A DNA stretch of 64,000 nucleotides, from positions 5,374,001 to 5,438,000 of the forward strand of contig NZ_VFNX01000001.1 of NCBI RefSeq assembly GCF_006715785.1. Direction: 5' to 3'. Position 1 is the first letter of the stretch. The number at the start of each line of letters is the position of its first letter. A model generated the notes under the pieces. It ran no database searches. It saw only the letters and a list, made by a program, of their open reading frames with translations, and was not told the origin of the DNA. This DNA comes from Streptomyces puniciscabiei (lineage in GTDB: Bacteria > Actinomycetota > Actinomycetes > Streptomycetales > Streptomycetaceae). A program made the position numbers and the translations under genes. This document shows, piece by piece, positions 15,866 through 27,147 of this stretch.

Positions 15866-16764
15866 AGCGATCCTCCCTGGGCCCGCTGCCGGTCCATGCG
15901 GGCCGTCACCCAGTCCGTGAAGCGGGTCATCGGAATGGTCAGTGCGACGAAGACCAGGCCCGCGACGATGTACGGCGTGTAGTTGAGGCTGCGCTGGGCG
16001 ATGATGTCGGCCGCCCGTACGGCGTCGACCGCGCCGCCGATCGACACGAGCCCGGTGTCCTTCTGCAGGGACACCAGGTCGTTCAGCAGGGGCGGCACCT
16101 GCCGGCGTACGGCCTGGGGAAGCACCACGTACCGCAGCGCCTGGCGGTTGGTCAGGCCCAGCGAGCGGGCCGCGGCGCGCTGCGAGGGGTGCACGGACTC
16201 GATGCCGGCGCGGAACACCTCGGCGACGTAGGCGGAGTACGTCAGCGTCAGTGCCGTACCGCCGAGCAGCACGGGATCGACGGTCACGCCCTGGAGGCGC
16301 AGCGCGGGCACCCCGAAGACCACGATCATCAGGTTGATGATCAGTGGCAGTCCGCGGAAGAAGTCCGTGTACGCGGCCGCAAGTACCCGCAGGGGGAAGA
16401 ACACTGGGCCGGGAAGGGTGCGCGCGATGGCGATGAGCATGCCCAGGACGAGCACCAGCACGCCGCAGATCAGCAGCAGCCGGACATTGAGCCACAGCCC
16501 TTGGAGCACCTTGGGGAAGGCCTCGCGCGCGTACTGCCCGTCGAAGAACGTCTCCTCGGTGCGGGGCCAGCCGGGCGCGTTGACGACGACCAGGTAGAGA
16601 ACGACGCCGGTGACCAGGGTCGAGAGTGCGGCGATCGCGGTCGCGCGGCGGGCACGCGCGCGCTTGTGGCGCTCGCGCTCCAGCCGCCGCTCGGACGGGA
16701 CGTACCCGTCGTGCGGCACGTCCTCGCCGGAGGACTCCCCGGACTCCTCCTTCGTGACCGTCAC
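15862..16764 (-). CDS. polar amino-acid ABC transporter permease
   Basis: 300-residue HisM/GlnP-type permease. A charged N-terminal tail of about 50 residues precedes five or more helices. The family signature is seen in FFRGLPLIINLMIVVFG and in the EAA-like loop EVFRAGIESVHPSQRAAARSLG and LPQAVRRQVPPLLNDLVSLQKDTGL. The GTG at 16764 overlaps the TGA of the binding-protein gene (GTGA). A longer start about 12 codons upstream would run into that gene and is not needed. Confidence 0.93.
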   Translation of the reverse strand: MTVTKEESGESSGEDVPHDGYVPSERRLERERHKRARARRATAIAALSTLVTGVVLYLVVVNAPGWPRTEETFFDGQYAREAFPKVLQGLWLNVRLLLICGVLVLVLGMLIAIARTLPGPVFFPLRVLAAAYTDFFRGLPLIINLMIVVFGVPALRLQGVTVDPVLLGGTALTLTYSAYVAEVFRAGIESVHPSQRAAARSLGLTNRQALRYVVLPQAVRRQVPPLLNDLVSLQKDTGLVSIGGAVDAVRAADIIAQRSLNYTPYIVAGLVFVALTIPMTRFTDWVTARMDRQRAQGGSL

Positions 16765-17648
16765 TTGAGCACCGGAGCGTCGACGGCGTAGGAGAGCCAC
16801 TGCTTCTCCAGCTTCGCCAGCGTGCCGTCCTTGCGCAGGGCGTCCACGGCCGACGTCACGCAGGACGTGAGGCCGCTGCCCTTGTCGAGGACGAGCCCGA
16901 ACTGCTCGGGCGTGCCGCCCTGGTTCTCGAACTGGCCGACGATCCTGGCGTTGGTCACCTGGGCCGAGGTGACGTAGAAGGCGGTCGGCAGATCGGTCAC
17001 GATCGCGTCCACCTGGCCGTTCCTGAGCGCGGAGATGGCCTGGTCGTTCTTGGAGTACGCGGCCGCCTCCTGCGACGGCTTCACCACGTCGCTGATGTAG
17101 TCGAGGCTCGTGGTGCCCACCTGGGCGCCCAACTTGAGTCCCTTCAGGTCCGCGACGCTCGTCGCCTTGGCGGCCTTGCTGCCCTTCAGCGCGATGACGG
17201 CCTGGCGCACGTCGTAGTAGCCGGAGGAGAAATCGACGGCCTTCTTGCGCTCGGCGCTGATCGACACCTGGTTGATGTCGAAGTCGAAGGTCTTCTCGCC
17301 GGGCGCGAACGCCTTGTTGAACGGCACGCTCTGCCAGACCACGGCGCTCTTGCCGTAGCCGAGCCGATCGGCCACGGCGTACGCGACGGCCGACTCGAAA
17401 CCCTTGCCGTTGGCGGGCGTGTCGTCCTTGAACCAGGGCTCGTACGCCGGTTCGTCCGTCGCGATCGTCAGCTTTCCGGACGTCCTGGTGGCCAACTTTC
17501 CCTTGGCGCAGGTCTGCGCCGCCGAGCCGGAGGAGGCGGCCGACGCCTTCTTCTCGGGCTGCGGAGCACAGCCGACGGCGGTGGTGAGCAGGGCTACGGT
17601 GGCGGCGGCGGCTGCCGCACGGCGCAGGAGGCGAGGGGCTGGGTACAT
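16761..17648 (-). CDS. amino-acid ABC transporter substrate-binding lipoprotein
   Basis: 295-residue family-3 solute-binding protein. The signal peptide ends in a lipobox (TTAVGC, Cys about 27). The ligand-binding domain contains KLTIATDEPAYEPWF, GFESAVAYAVADRLGY, FDFDINQVSISAERKKAVDFS, DLKGLKLGAQVGTTSLDYI and ALRNGQVDAIVTDLPTAFYV. These fit polar amino-acid binding (glutamate/glutamine/cystine class). It is the first gene of the operon. Its promoter must lie in the 316-bp gap upstream. Confidence 0.93.
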   Translation of the reverse strand: MYPAPRLLRRAAAAAATVALLTTAVGCAPQPEKKASAASSGSAAQTCAKGKLATRTSGKLTIATDEPAYEPWFKDDTPANGKGFESAVAYAVADRLGYGKSAVVWQSVPFNKAFAPGEKTFDFDINQVSISAERKKAVDFSSGYYDVRQAVIALKGSKAAKATSVADLKGLKLGAQVGTTSLDYISDVVKPSQEAAAYSKNDQAISALRNGQVDAIVTDLPTAFYVTSAQVTNARIVGQFENQGGTPEQFGLVLDKGSGLTSCVTSAVDALRKDGTLAKLEKQWLSYAVDAPVLK

Positions 17649-17964
17649 GGCGGGAGATTGGCAGCGAACTCCGCGTCTGTCCAGGTCACGACCACAACTG
17701 TCCGCATAGTGGGAGCGGGTGTTGCGGGAATGTGAACATCTCTCAGGGTTGCGAGTCGCCGGCCTGGGCCGCCGGTCGAGGGCGGGGTGGGAGACCGGCG
17801 GCCCTGCCGCAGAGGAGCCGTCATCCTCTGCGGGGTTGCCATCAGTTGACCGCGCGACAGGGCGTGCGGGGAGTGCGCACGCGCCCCCGTCGTGTGTGAA
17901 TCGTTCACACGGGGCGCGCGGCGAGAAAAGCGTCCCGCGCTCAGGAGTGGACAGCGCCCGGCGC
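17649..17964. promoter_or_regulatory. intergenic region with a 17-bp perfect palindrome
   Basis: This 316-bp gap lies between the MBL gene (ends 17965, minus) and the binding-protein gene (starts 17648, minus). It must hold the terminator of the first and the promoter of the second. The clearest element is GTGTGAA-TCG-TTCACAC at 17894-17910, flanked by GC-rich partly complementary arms. It could be a terminator stem for the MBL gene or an operator. The core resembles the Rex operator (TGTGAA-N4-TTCACA) but is one base shorter. I see no coding potential. Confidence 0.5.
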
Positions 17965-18621
17965 TCACCACCCGCGCGCGTGCCACTCCGGAAGATGCGG
18001 CCGCTCCGCACCCAGGGTCGTGTCGTTGCCGTGCCCGGGGTAGACCCAGGTCTCATCGGGCAGCACGTCGAAGATCTTCGTCTCCACGTCGTGGATCAGG
18101 CTGGCGAAGGCCTTCGCGTTCTTGTGCGTGTTGCCGACGCCGCCCGGGAAGAGGCAGTCACCGGTGAAGACGTGCGGGTGGCCGTGCGGGTCGTCGTAGA
18201 CCAGCGCGATCGAACCCGGAGTGTGCCCGACGAGGTGCCGTGCGGTGAGCTCCACCTGGCCCACCCTGATCACGTCGCCGTCATCCACCAGGACGTCGGT
18301 GTGCACGGGGATGCCGGGGGCGTCCTCGCGGCCGGCGTACGTACGCGCGCGCGTGGCCGCGACGACCTCGGCGAGCGCCTGCCAGTGGTCGCCGTGCTGA
18401 TGCGTGGTGACGACGGACGCGATGCCGTCGTCACCGATCATGCCGAGAAGCGTCTGCGCCTCGTTGGCGGCGTCGATCAGAAGCTGCTCGTCGGTGGCCC
18501 GGCAGCGCAGCAGATAGGCGTTGTTGTCCATCGGGCCGACCGCGATCTTCGTGATCATCAGGTCTTTCAGCTCGTGCACATCCGCAGGTCCGCCGACCCT
18601 GACCTCTCCGGTGTACGTCAT
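17965..18621 (-). CDS. metallo-beta-lactamase-fold hydrolase (glyoxalase II-like)
   Basis: 218-residue MBL-fold protein with the dinuclear metal motif TTHQHGDHWQAL (HxHxDH) plus further ligands in ARHLVGHTPGS (His), FTGDCLFPGGVG (Asp) and VYPGHGND (His). The arrangement is that of glyoxalase II-like thioesterases. In mycothiol-producing bacteria such proteins may act on mycothiol thioesters, but that is inference. No ribosome binding site precedes the ATG. A TAGGCT -10 box (18634-18629) ends 7 nt before it, so a leaderless transcript is likely. It is followed downstream by the amino-acid transporter operon. Confidence 0.85.
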   Translation of the reverse strand: MTYTGEVRVGGPADVHELKDLMITKIAVGPMDNNAYLLRCRATDEQLLIDAANEAQTLLGMIGDDGIASVVTTHQHGDHWQALAEVVAATRARTYAGREDAPGIPVHTDVLVDDGDVIRVGQVELTARHLVGHTPGSIALVYDDPHGHPHVFTGDCLFPGGVGNTHKNAKAFASLIHDVETKIFDVLPDETWVYPGHGNDTTLGAERPHLPEWHARGW

Positions 18622-18665
18622 GCTGATCAGCCTATAGCGGGGGAGGGCCCGCGGACCGTAGCGGA

Positions 18666-19352
18666 CTACAGCGGAGGCAGCTCGGGCAGCGTGCCCTTCG
18701 TGGACAGGCCGGAGCCGTCGCGCCGCCCGGCGAGCCAGCCCAGCAGGTCGGCGGCCGCGCCCTCGACCTCGACGGGTCCGCCCTCCGCGCCGCCGCCGGT
18801 CGTCCAGGTCCGGCCGTTGCCGCTGGTCAGACTGGTCGACGGCACCTCCTTGTGGCCGGCGAAGCGCTGCGCCAGGAAGTCGATCTCCCGGTCCGTGAAC
18901 TCGGCCGGAAGGTCCTCCAGCTCGTATCCGATGCCGAGGTCGACATGGTGCAGCTCCACCTCGGTCCAGCGCCGGAACGGCACCCGGGCTGCCGAGTCGG
19001 TCACTCCGTTGCGCAGCTCCACCGTGCGTGACCAGTCCGCCTGCGCGTCCCCCGCCGCCTGGAAACGGGCCGCGCTCTCACGCAGGTCGGTGAGCTGTTC
19101 GCCGAGGGGGCGCGGCGCGTCACGCTCGATGTCGGCGTCCCGCGCTTCGGCGCTGGCGTACATGGGGCGGCCTTCGAGAACGTTCACGAGGGCGTCCGCG
19201 TTGCGGGCGAGGTGGGCGAGGACGTGCCCGCGGGTCCATCCCGGAAGCCGTGACGGCTCGGCGAGCGATGCGTTGTCCAGTTCGGCGACGGCGCTGAGGA
19301 GCCGTTCGGTCGCGTCGCGTACACAGGCCAGGTCATGAGCGTGATCAATCAT
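18666..19352 (-). CDS. maleylpyruvate-isomerase-family (mycothiol-dependent, DinB-like) protein
   Basis: 228-residue protein with the mycothiol-dependent maleylpyruvate isomerase N-terminal domain (DinB-like four-helix bundle). It includes RLPGWTRGHVLAHLARNADAL with the metal-binding His, and VPFRRWTEVELHHVDLGIGYE with two more. A C-terminal SCP2-like part ends in LLGWLAGRRDGSGL. Family members catalyse thiol-dependent isomerisation or bind mycothiol, and the natural substrate is unknown. The ATG at 19352 lacks a ribosome binding site. The sequence TTCACC-N17-TAATGT on the minus strand ends 7 nt before it, which predicts a leaderless mRNA. It is divergent from uvrA. Confidence 0.85.
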   Translation of the reverse strand: MIDHAHDLACVRDATERLLSAVAELDNASLAEPSRLPGWTRGHVLAHLARNADALVNVLEGRPMYASAEARDADIERDAPRPLGEQLTDLRESAARFQAAGDAQADWSRTVELRNGVTDSAARVPFRRWTEVELHHVDLGIGYELEDLPAEFTDREIDFLAQRFAGHKEVPSTSLTSGNGRTWTTGGGAEGGPVEVEGAAADLLGWLAGRRDGSGLSTKGTLPELPPL

Positions 19353-19359
19353 GGGCCTG

Positions 19360-19388
19360 ACATTAGCCCCGCCACACCTTTGGGTGAA
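19360..19388 (-). promoter_or_regulatory. putative leaderless promoter of the MPI-family gene
   Basis: On the minus strand TTCACC (-35), a 17-nt spacer and TAATGT (19365-19360) lie 7 nt before the ATG at 19352. This is a conventional sigma-70-like arrangement without the damage box found on the other strand for uvrA. Confidence 0.5.
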
Positions 19389-19497
19389 GGTGGTGAACCC
19401 CGACCGCAAATCGAAAGCACGTGCTATATCGTCGAAGGCGGCGTCGGGCATGCTGGATGGCCGGAGGTTGTTATGCAACCGGGCAATCCGACCGGCG

Positions 19498-19520
19498 TTG
19501 TCAGTGGCTCCCCCTAGTCT
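19498..19520 (+). promoter_or_regulatory. RecA-NDp/PafBC-type promoter of uvrA
   Basis: TTGTCAGTG (19498-19506), 8 nt, TAGTCT (19515-19520). The longer core TTGTCAGTGGC-N6-TAG matches the form described for Streptomyces recA-type damage promoters. The start is expected near 19527, giving a leader of about 50 nt that carries a ribosome binding site. Confidence 0.88.
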
Positions 19521-19576
19521 GAAGAAGCACGGGGGCCCCGCCCCTGTCACTTCTCTCAAGAAAGGTGCGGACCGGC

Positions 19577-22603
<3,027 letters not shown>

Positions 22604-22620
22604 CACAGCACCAGAAAAAC

Positions 22621-22651
22621 GGCGCCCCGCGGGAACTTCCCGCGGGGCGCC
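22621..22651. terminator. strong bidirectional terminator hairpin after uvrA
   Basis: GGCGCCCCGCGGGAA (22621-22635) is followed after one base by its exact reverse complement (22637-22651), preceded by AAAAA on the + strand. It sits between the convergent uvrA and sugar-kinase genes and can serve both. Confidence 0.85.
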
Positions 22652-22788
22652 GCTCGTTCCACCATCAGCCACCCCGGCCGCGAGGTCCGCCAGGTCCCCG
22701 CACCACGCGTCGGGTCGCACCTTGACAACAGCAGAGTCGAGCACAGCAGACAGAACAGGCAGAGAGAACAGGCAGAGAAGAAGGCCGC

Positions 22789-23700
22789 TCAGAGATCACC
22801 GAGCTCGGCCGCGAACGGCGGCTCGGCCCCCGCCCGCGAGCAGGTGATCGCAGCCGCACGTGCCGCGAAGCGCAGCAGCCGCGTCCAGCCCTCCGTCCCG
22901 AGGGCGGCGAGCGCTTCCTCCGACAGCGCGTCCAGGGCGGAAAGCCCGTGCAGCAAGGCGGCGTTCACCGTGTCACCGGCGCCGATGGTGTCCACCACGG
23001 CGACCTTCTCACCGGGTACGAAGTGCTCCGCGCCGTCCCGGGTGAACGCGGTCAGCCCGTCCCCGCCCCGGGTCACCACCACGGCCGCAGGTCCCGCGGC
23101 CAGCCACTCCCGCGGGGTGCCGCCCAGCCACTCGGCGTCCTCCGCTGACAGCTTCAGCAGCGTGACCGAGGGCAGCCAGCTCTTGAAGCGCGCCCGGTAG
23201 GCGTCCGCGTCCGGGATCAGCCCCGCCCGGATGTTGGGGTCGAGGGCGGTGAACAGCCCCTGCCCGGCCGCCGTGCGCATCAGTTCCTCGTAGGCGCTCG
23301 CCCCCGGTTCCAGGACGAGCGAGCAGGTGCCGAAGGACACGGCGCGCGCAGCGGCGGGCAGCGTGGCGGGGGCGGTGAACAGACGGTCGGCGGTGCCGTC
23401 GACATAGAAGGAATAGGCGGCAGAGCCGCTGTCGTCGATCGTGGCCACCGCCAGCGTCGTCGGCTCCGTCCCGCGCTGCACGCCCGACAGGTCCACCCCC
23501 GCGCGCCGCAGCCCGTCCAGCAGGGCCTCGCCGAAGGCGTCGTGCGAGGTCCGGGAGCAGAAAGCGGTGCGGGAACCGAGCCGGCCAAGGGCCACGGCGG
23601 TGTTGTACGGGCCGCCGCCGAGCGCCGGCTTCAGTGCCGCAAGGGCACCGGAGCCCTGCGGTACCAGGTCGATCAGTGCCTCACCGGCGACGACGATCAC
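22789..23700 (-). CDS. PfkB-family carbohydrate kinase (fructokinase-like)
   Basis: 303-residue sugar kinase. Motifs are AGEALIDLVP at the start, PALGGGPYNTAVALGRLG (sugar-binding glycine motif) and VVDTIGAGDTVNAALLHG with the catalytic Asp. The overall pattern is closest to bacterial fructokinases, though the exact sugar is not determined. The GTG at 23700 overlaps the TGA of the LacI-family gene (GTGA, 23697-23700), so regulator and kinase form one coupled transcript. The kinase is probably controlled by that regulator and by the large palindrome upstream of it. Confidence 0.85.
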   Translation of the reverse strand: MIVVAGEALIDLVPQGSGALAALKPALGGGPYNTAVALGRLGSRTAFCSRTSHDAFGEALLDGLRRAGVDLSGVQRGTEPTTLAVATIDDSGSAAYSFYVDGTADRLFTAPATLPAAARAVSFGTCSLVLEPGASAYEELMRTAAGQGLFTALDPNIRAGLIPDADAYRARFKSWLPSVTLLKLSAEDAEWLGGTPREWLAAGPAAVVVTRGGDGLTAFTRDGAEHFVPGEKVAVVDTIGAGDTVNAALLHGLSALDALSEEALAALGTEGWTRLLRFAARAAAITCSRAGAEPPFAAELGDL

Positions 23701-24827
23701 GAAGCGGTTCCCTTCTCCAACGGCGTGGACGATTCGGTGTGCCCGGGCTCCTCGGGCCCTCCCGGCTCCTCCGGGCACCCGCAGGACGTGCGATGGACGA
23801 ACGCGCACGGCAGCCGCACGGTCCGGGTCGGCCGACGCGGCACGTCGAGACGCTCCAGGAGCACCTCGACGGCCTGCGCGCCCAACTCCCTGCTCGGCTG
23901 GGCGATGGCGGTGAGCCGGGGGGAGAACAGATCGGCCCAGGCGAAGTCGTCGAAGCAGCACAGGGCGATGTCGTCCGGGACGGACAGGCCGTGTCGGCGC
24001 AGAGCGCGCAAGGCGCCGATGGTCATGGCGTTGTTGGCGGTGACGAGTGCCGTCGGCGGTTCGGGGAGTGCGAGCAGGGCGGCCGTGGCCTGCTCGGCAC
24101 CCGAGGACTCGGAGTTGCCGGACACGAGGAGCCGTTCATCGACATTCAGGCCGGCGGCGCTCAGGCCGTCCCGGTAACCGGAGACACGCTCACTGGTGGT
24201 GCTGAGCCCGGGCAGGCCCGCGACCAGGGCGATCCTGGAGTGGCCCAGACCGGCGAGATGAGTGACCAGCCGGGCGGTCGGCTCGGCGCTGTCGGCACAG
24301 ACCTGGTCGTACCAGGGCGTGTCCTCGTCGCGGGCCGCTCCTGCTCCGGCGTCCACCGCGGAGCCGTCCGTCGCGCCCGTGTCGATCATCCGGTCCAGGA
24401 ACACGGTCGGCACGGCATGGCGGCGGAGATAGCGGACCAGTTCGTGAGGACGCGCGGAGGGAGCGACGATCAGGCCGTCCACCCTGCGTTCATGCAGCAG
24501 CTGCACGACCTTGCGTTCATGCCCGGGGTCGTCGTGCGGGTCCGCGATGAGCAGGCTGTAACCCGCCTTCAGGGCGGCGGCCTCGACGCCCTGGAGGATC
24601 TCCGTGAAGTACGGGTTGCTGATCGCCGACACCGCCAGCCCGATCGAGCGGGTGCGCGAGGTCACCAGGGACCGCGCCAGGGTGTTGGGCGTGTAGCCGA
24701 GGGCGTCGATGGCGTCGAGCACGGCCTGGCGGGTGTGGGGCAGCACCGGGCGCGTGCCGTTCAGCACATGGGAGACGGTCGCCACGGAGACCCCGGCGCT
24801 CCTCGCGACGTCTGCCATCGTGGGCAT
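23697..24827 (-). CDS. LacI-family transcriptional regulator
   Basis: 376-residue repressor. The N-terminal LacI helix-turn-helix is TMADVARSAGVSVATVSHVLNG, with hinge region LGYTPNTLARSLVTSRT. A periplasmic-binding-protein-like sensor domain follows (IGLAVSAISNPYFTEILQGVE, DGLIVAPSARP, RIALVAGLPGLSTTSERVSGY, PTALVTANNAMTIGALRAL). A long Gly/Pro/Glu-rich tail follows the domain. A serine/aspartate-rich insert (about residues 150-170, TGATDGSAVDAGAG) is not typical of the family. It is probably autoregulated through the 30-bp palindrome at 24895-24924 and controls the downstream kinase. Confidence 0.9.
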   Translation of the reverse strand: MPTMADVARSAGVSVATVSHVLNGTRPVLPHTRQAVLDAIDALGYTPNTLARSLVTSRTRSIGLAVSAISNPYFTEILQGVEAAALKAGYSLLIADPHDDPGHERKVVQLLHERRVDGLIVAPSARPHELVRYLRRHAVPTVFLDRMIDTGATDGSAVDAGAGAARDEDTPWYDQVCADSAEPTARLVTHLAGLGHSRIALVAGLPGLSTTSERVSGYRDGLSAAGLNVDERLLVSGNSESSGAEQATAALLALPEPPTALVTANNAMTIGALRALRRHGLSVPDDIALCCFDDFAWADLFSPRLTAIAQPSRELGAQAVEVLLERLDVPRRPTRTVRLPCAFVHRTSCGCPEEPGGPEEPGHTESSTPLEKGTAS

Positions 24828-24894
24828 CGCCTCTCCCTCCTGAACCGGCCGAACGCAGTCCTTCCGGCCGGGACGCTATCTCATCGAGCAGGCC

Positions 24895-24924
24895 CGCGTA
24901 AACGCTTGCGCAAGCGTTTACGCG
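24895..24924. promoter_or_regulatory. 30-bp perfect palindrome, LacI-type operator
   Basis: The core ACGCTTGC-GCAAGCGT carries the central CG step and AAACG/CGTTT half-sites typical of LacI-family operators. The symmetry is perfect over 30 bp (CGCGTAAACGCTTGC and its complement). It lies 68 bp upstream of the LacI gene start and about 150 bp upstream of the divergent Rieske gene. Confidence 0.85.
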
Positions 24925-25076
24925 CCCTCCCTCGCCGTGGTCCTCTCCAGGCGGCCCTTGCGCTCCGCACCGCCACTGCCGGCACCGCTTCCTCCCAGCT
25001 GCCGCCCCCGCCCCAGGGCCGGCCGTTGTGCCCGGGTATCGTCGCCCCGCATACCCCTTGAGCAGTGGAGTCCCAG

Positions 25077-25505
25077 ATGCCCTCCCGACCGTCCGCGAGC
25101 CGTCGTACCGTCCTTCGAGGGGCCGCCGTGGCCCCGGTCGCCGGGCTCGGCCTGACTGCGTGCTCCGCGCCGGGGGGAGGCGACTCGGTCGCGGCCACGC
25201 CTACCGCGTCGGTGGACCTCGGCGCCGAGAGCGAGGTCTCGAAGGGCGGCGCCAAGCTCTACCGGGACCACAACGTGGTCGTCAGCCGGGACGGGAGCGG
25301 CGCTCTGAAGGCCTACAGCACGATCTGCACGCACGCGGGGTGCCCGATCAACAAGCTCCAGGGGACGACTCTGATCTGCCCCTGTCACGGCAGCCAGTTC
25401 GACGCCGTGACGGGCAAGGTGGTCCAGTCGCCGGCCACCGAGCCCCTGGCCGAGCTGCCCGTGAAGACCACGAACGGCAGGATCATCGCAGGCCCGGGCG
25501 CCTGA
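25077..25505 (+). CDS. Tat-exported Rieske [2Fe-2S] lipoprotein
   Basis: 142-residue small Rieske protein. The N-terminus has a twin-arginine signal (SRRTVLRG) and a lipobox (LTAC), suggesting folded export with the cluster and lipid anchoring outside the membrane. The Rieske ligands are ICTHAGCPI (Cys, His) and CPCHGSQFD (Cys, His). The C-terminal PLAELPVKTTNGRIIA completes the fold. The ATG at 25077 is preferred because GTGGAG at 25065-25070 serves as its ribosome binding site. A GTG at 25065 would add four residues. It is an electron-transfer protein whose partner is unknown. It diverges from the LacI gene across the palindromic operator. Confidence 0.88.
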   Translation: MPSRPSASRRTVLRGAAVAPVAGLGLTACSAPGGGDSVAATPTASVDLGAESEVSKGGAKLYRDHNVVVSRDGSGALKAYSTICTHAGCPINKLQGTTLICPCHGSQFDAVTGKVVQSPATEPLAELPVKTTNGRIIAGPGA

Positions 25506-26199
25506 ACGAACAGCCGCGGTGTCGCCCCGGGCGCGTCAGCAGGGTGCACGCCCGCCCACCGTCGGCGTAGCCCCGCGCGATGTCGGGCCCAGAGGCCGGA
25601 GGAGTACTGCCACGCCACTGCACTGATGCACCGAGCAACCGCGTTCCTGCGGGCCCTCGGCCCTGGTGCGCATTTCACGGCCTCAGGGTCGAGCCTCCGG
25701 ACCGACCCGGCCCGGCCCGGCCCACGGCCCCAGCCCGCAGCGCCCGGCCTCCGGCCGGCAGTGCCACCATGCCCAACCACTCAGCCGCCGCACCGCACCT
25801 CACGCCCGGCGCAACACCCCCGTGGCCCACGACCGGGTGATCTCACCTCCGCGCAGCCCCCGCCGGACCGCCCCCTCCCGGCACTTCACGCCGCAGCCGC
25901 ACCTTCCGCGCCCGGGCGCATGCCTCGCGCTCCAACGCGAGCGCCCCAGGGCCCCATGGCCCCGTCCACGCCCAGCCCGCCCCGCGCCCCACACGCACCC
26001 TCAATCCCGCCACCACCCCGGCGTCCCACCCACCACCATGGCGCCCGCATGCCCGCATGCCCGCATGCCCGCACGCCCGCGTGCCCGACGCCATACCTCC
26101 GCCCCGCACGCCCGACGCCATACCTCCGCCCCGCACCCCGGCTCCGTCGCCCCCGCCCCGTACCCGAATCGCCTCAACGTCCGCCATCCCGTGCGGAGT
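25506..26199. other. 694-bp non-coding gap, strongly C-rich, with short tandem repeats and a G4 motif
   Basis: No credible gene: frames on both strands are proline- or glycine-rich shadows of biased composition. C greatly exceeds G on the + strand from about 25700 to 26170. At 25706-25723 four CCC runs separated by GG form a quadruplex-type motif on the minus strand. At 26044-26083 an 8-bp unit CCCGCATG is repeated five times (last two degenerate), followed by two copies of a 27-bp unit (26084-26110 and 26111-26136). Confidence 0.6.
26044..26136. repeat. tandem repeats: 5 x 8 bp then 2 x 27 bp
   Basis: Units CCCGCATG at 26044, 26052 and 26060, CCCGCACG at 26068, CCCGCGTG at 26076. Then two near-identical 27-bp units starting CCCGACGCCATACCTCCG at 26084 and 26111. 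They lie downstream of the HTH-regulator gene, about 60-155 bp past its stop codon. Confidence 0.85.
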
Positions 26200-27147
26200 T
26201 CACTCCCACTCCCACGCGATGCCGACGATGCCCGGGCGGATCCGTGGTTCGACCACGTGGACGTAGTGGTGGGGGCCGGTGAGCCGCAGTTCGTGGCGGC
26301 CGCTGCGGGGGGCCGCCGTCGAGTGCTGGGTGAAGCGGTGGCAGCGGGCGGGCAGCTCGGCCGCGTCGAACCGCACCTGGAGGGCGTACTGGCCGCCGGG
26401 GGAGCCGAAGCGGTGGAGGTACTCGCGGCAGGGTCCGGCCGTGCCGTCCTCGATGCCGTAACGGAAGAGGAAGGTGTCGCCCGCGCGCAGCCGGGTCCCG
26501 AAGAGCAGTTCCGCGACCAGCACACCGGTGTCCTGGTCCCAGCGGACGCGGCCGGTGCGGCAGTTCTCCAGTGCCCGCACCCTGATGTCGTACGGGCGGC
26601 AGCCGGGGTCGCCGTGGTGCACGGCGAGGAAGCGGTCGACGCCGTCGCGGTGGGCGCGCACGATGTGGTGGGCCTCGCGGCCGGCCAGCTCGCGCCGGGC
26701 GCCGATGCGGACGCATTCGTGGTGGCCCAGGGTGTGCAGCCCGCCGTCGAGGGACCAGCCGAGTTCGGCCCGGAGCCGGTCCAGGACGTCCGAGGCCTCG
26801 ATCAGCGAGCGGTAGGAGCGCCCCGCCGGGCGGCCGGCCGTCGCGCGGCCGTCGGCCTCGGCGAGCAGCCGGATCAGTGACTCGTCCGGCAGCTGAAGGA
26901 TCTCCTCCAGGGCCCGTACGGCCCGCAGGGACTCCGGGCGCTGGGGGCGGCGGGCGCCCTGCTGCCAGTAACTCAGGCTGGTGACGCCCACCTTGACCCC
27001 GTGGCGGGACAGGTGGTGCTGGACGCGCTGGAGCGGCAGCCCGCGTGCGGCGATCGCGGCGCGCAGCGCCACGTGGAAGGGGCCGCCCCGCAGGGCCGTG
27101 TCCAGCTCCGCGGTGGGGAGATGCGCGTGCTCTGTGGCATGCCGCAT
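26200..27147 (-). CDS. XRE-like helix-turn-helix regulator with unknown C-terminal domain
   Basis: 315 residues. An XRE-type HTH is visible at about residues 28-85 (LPLQRVQHHLSRHGVKVGVT, LSYWQQGARRPQRPES, LEEILQLPDESL). The C-terminal two thirds contains ECVRIGARRELAGREAHHI, RPYDIRVRALENCRTGRVRWD and HHYVHVVEPRIRPGIVGIAWEWE. I recognise this part only as a domain common in actinobacterial HTH proteins, with beta-rich character. No cofactor motif is evident. The ATG at 27147 follows a distant AGAAAGG. It is divergent from the Imm1-like gene (281 bp apart). Confidence 0.75.
   Translation of the reverse strand: MRHATEHAHLPTAELDTALRGGPFHVALRAAIAARGLPLQRVQHHLSRHGVKVGVTSLSYWQQGARRPQRPESLRAVRALEEILQLPDESLIRLLAEADGRATAGRPAGRSYRSLIEASDVLDRLRAELGWSLDGGLHTLGHHECVRIGARRELAGREAHHIVRAHRDGVDRFLAVHHGDPGCRPYDIRVRALENCRTGRVRWDQDTGVLVAELLFGTRLRAGDTFLFRYGIEDGTAGPCREYLHRFGSPGGQYALQVRFDAAELPARCHRFTQHSTAAPRSGRHELRLTGPHHYVHVVEPRIRPGIVGIAWEWE

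Noticed and set aside
18246..18310. CGTCGGTG followed by no -10 within the MBL gene, and similar TGTCGGTG sites at 1160 and 57419
   Set aside because: They match the damage -35 box partly but lack TANNNT at the 8-nt spacing and lie inside genes.
25626..26282. Proline-rich + strand frame and glycine-rich minus-strand frame in the C-rich gap
   Set aside because: Both arise from biased base composition and short repeats. There is no ribosome binding site, no domain, and they conflict with the HTH gene end.
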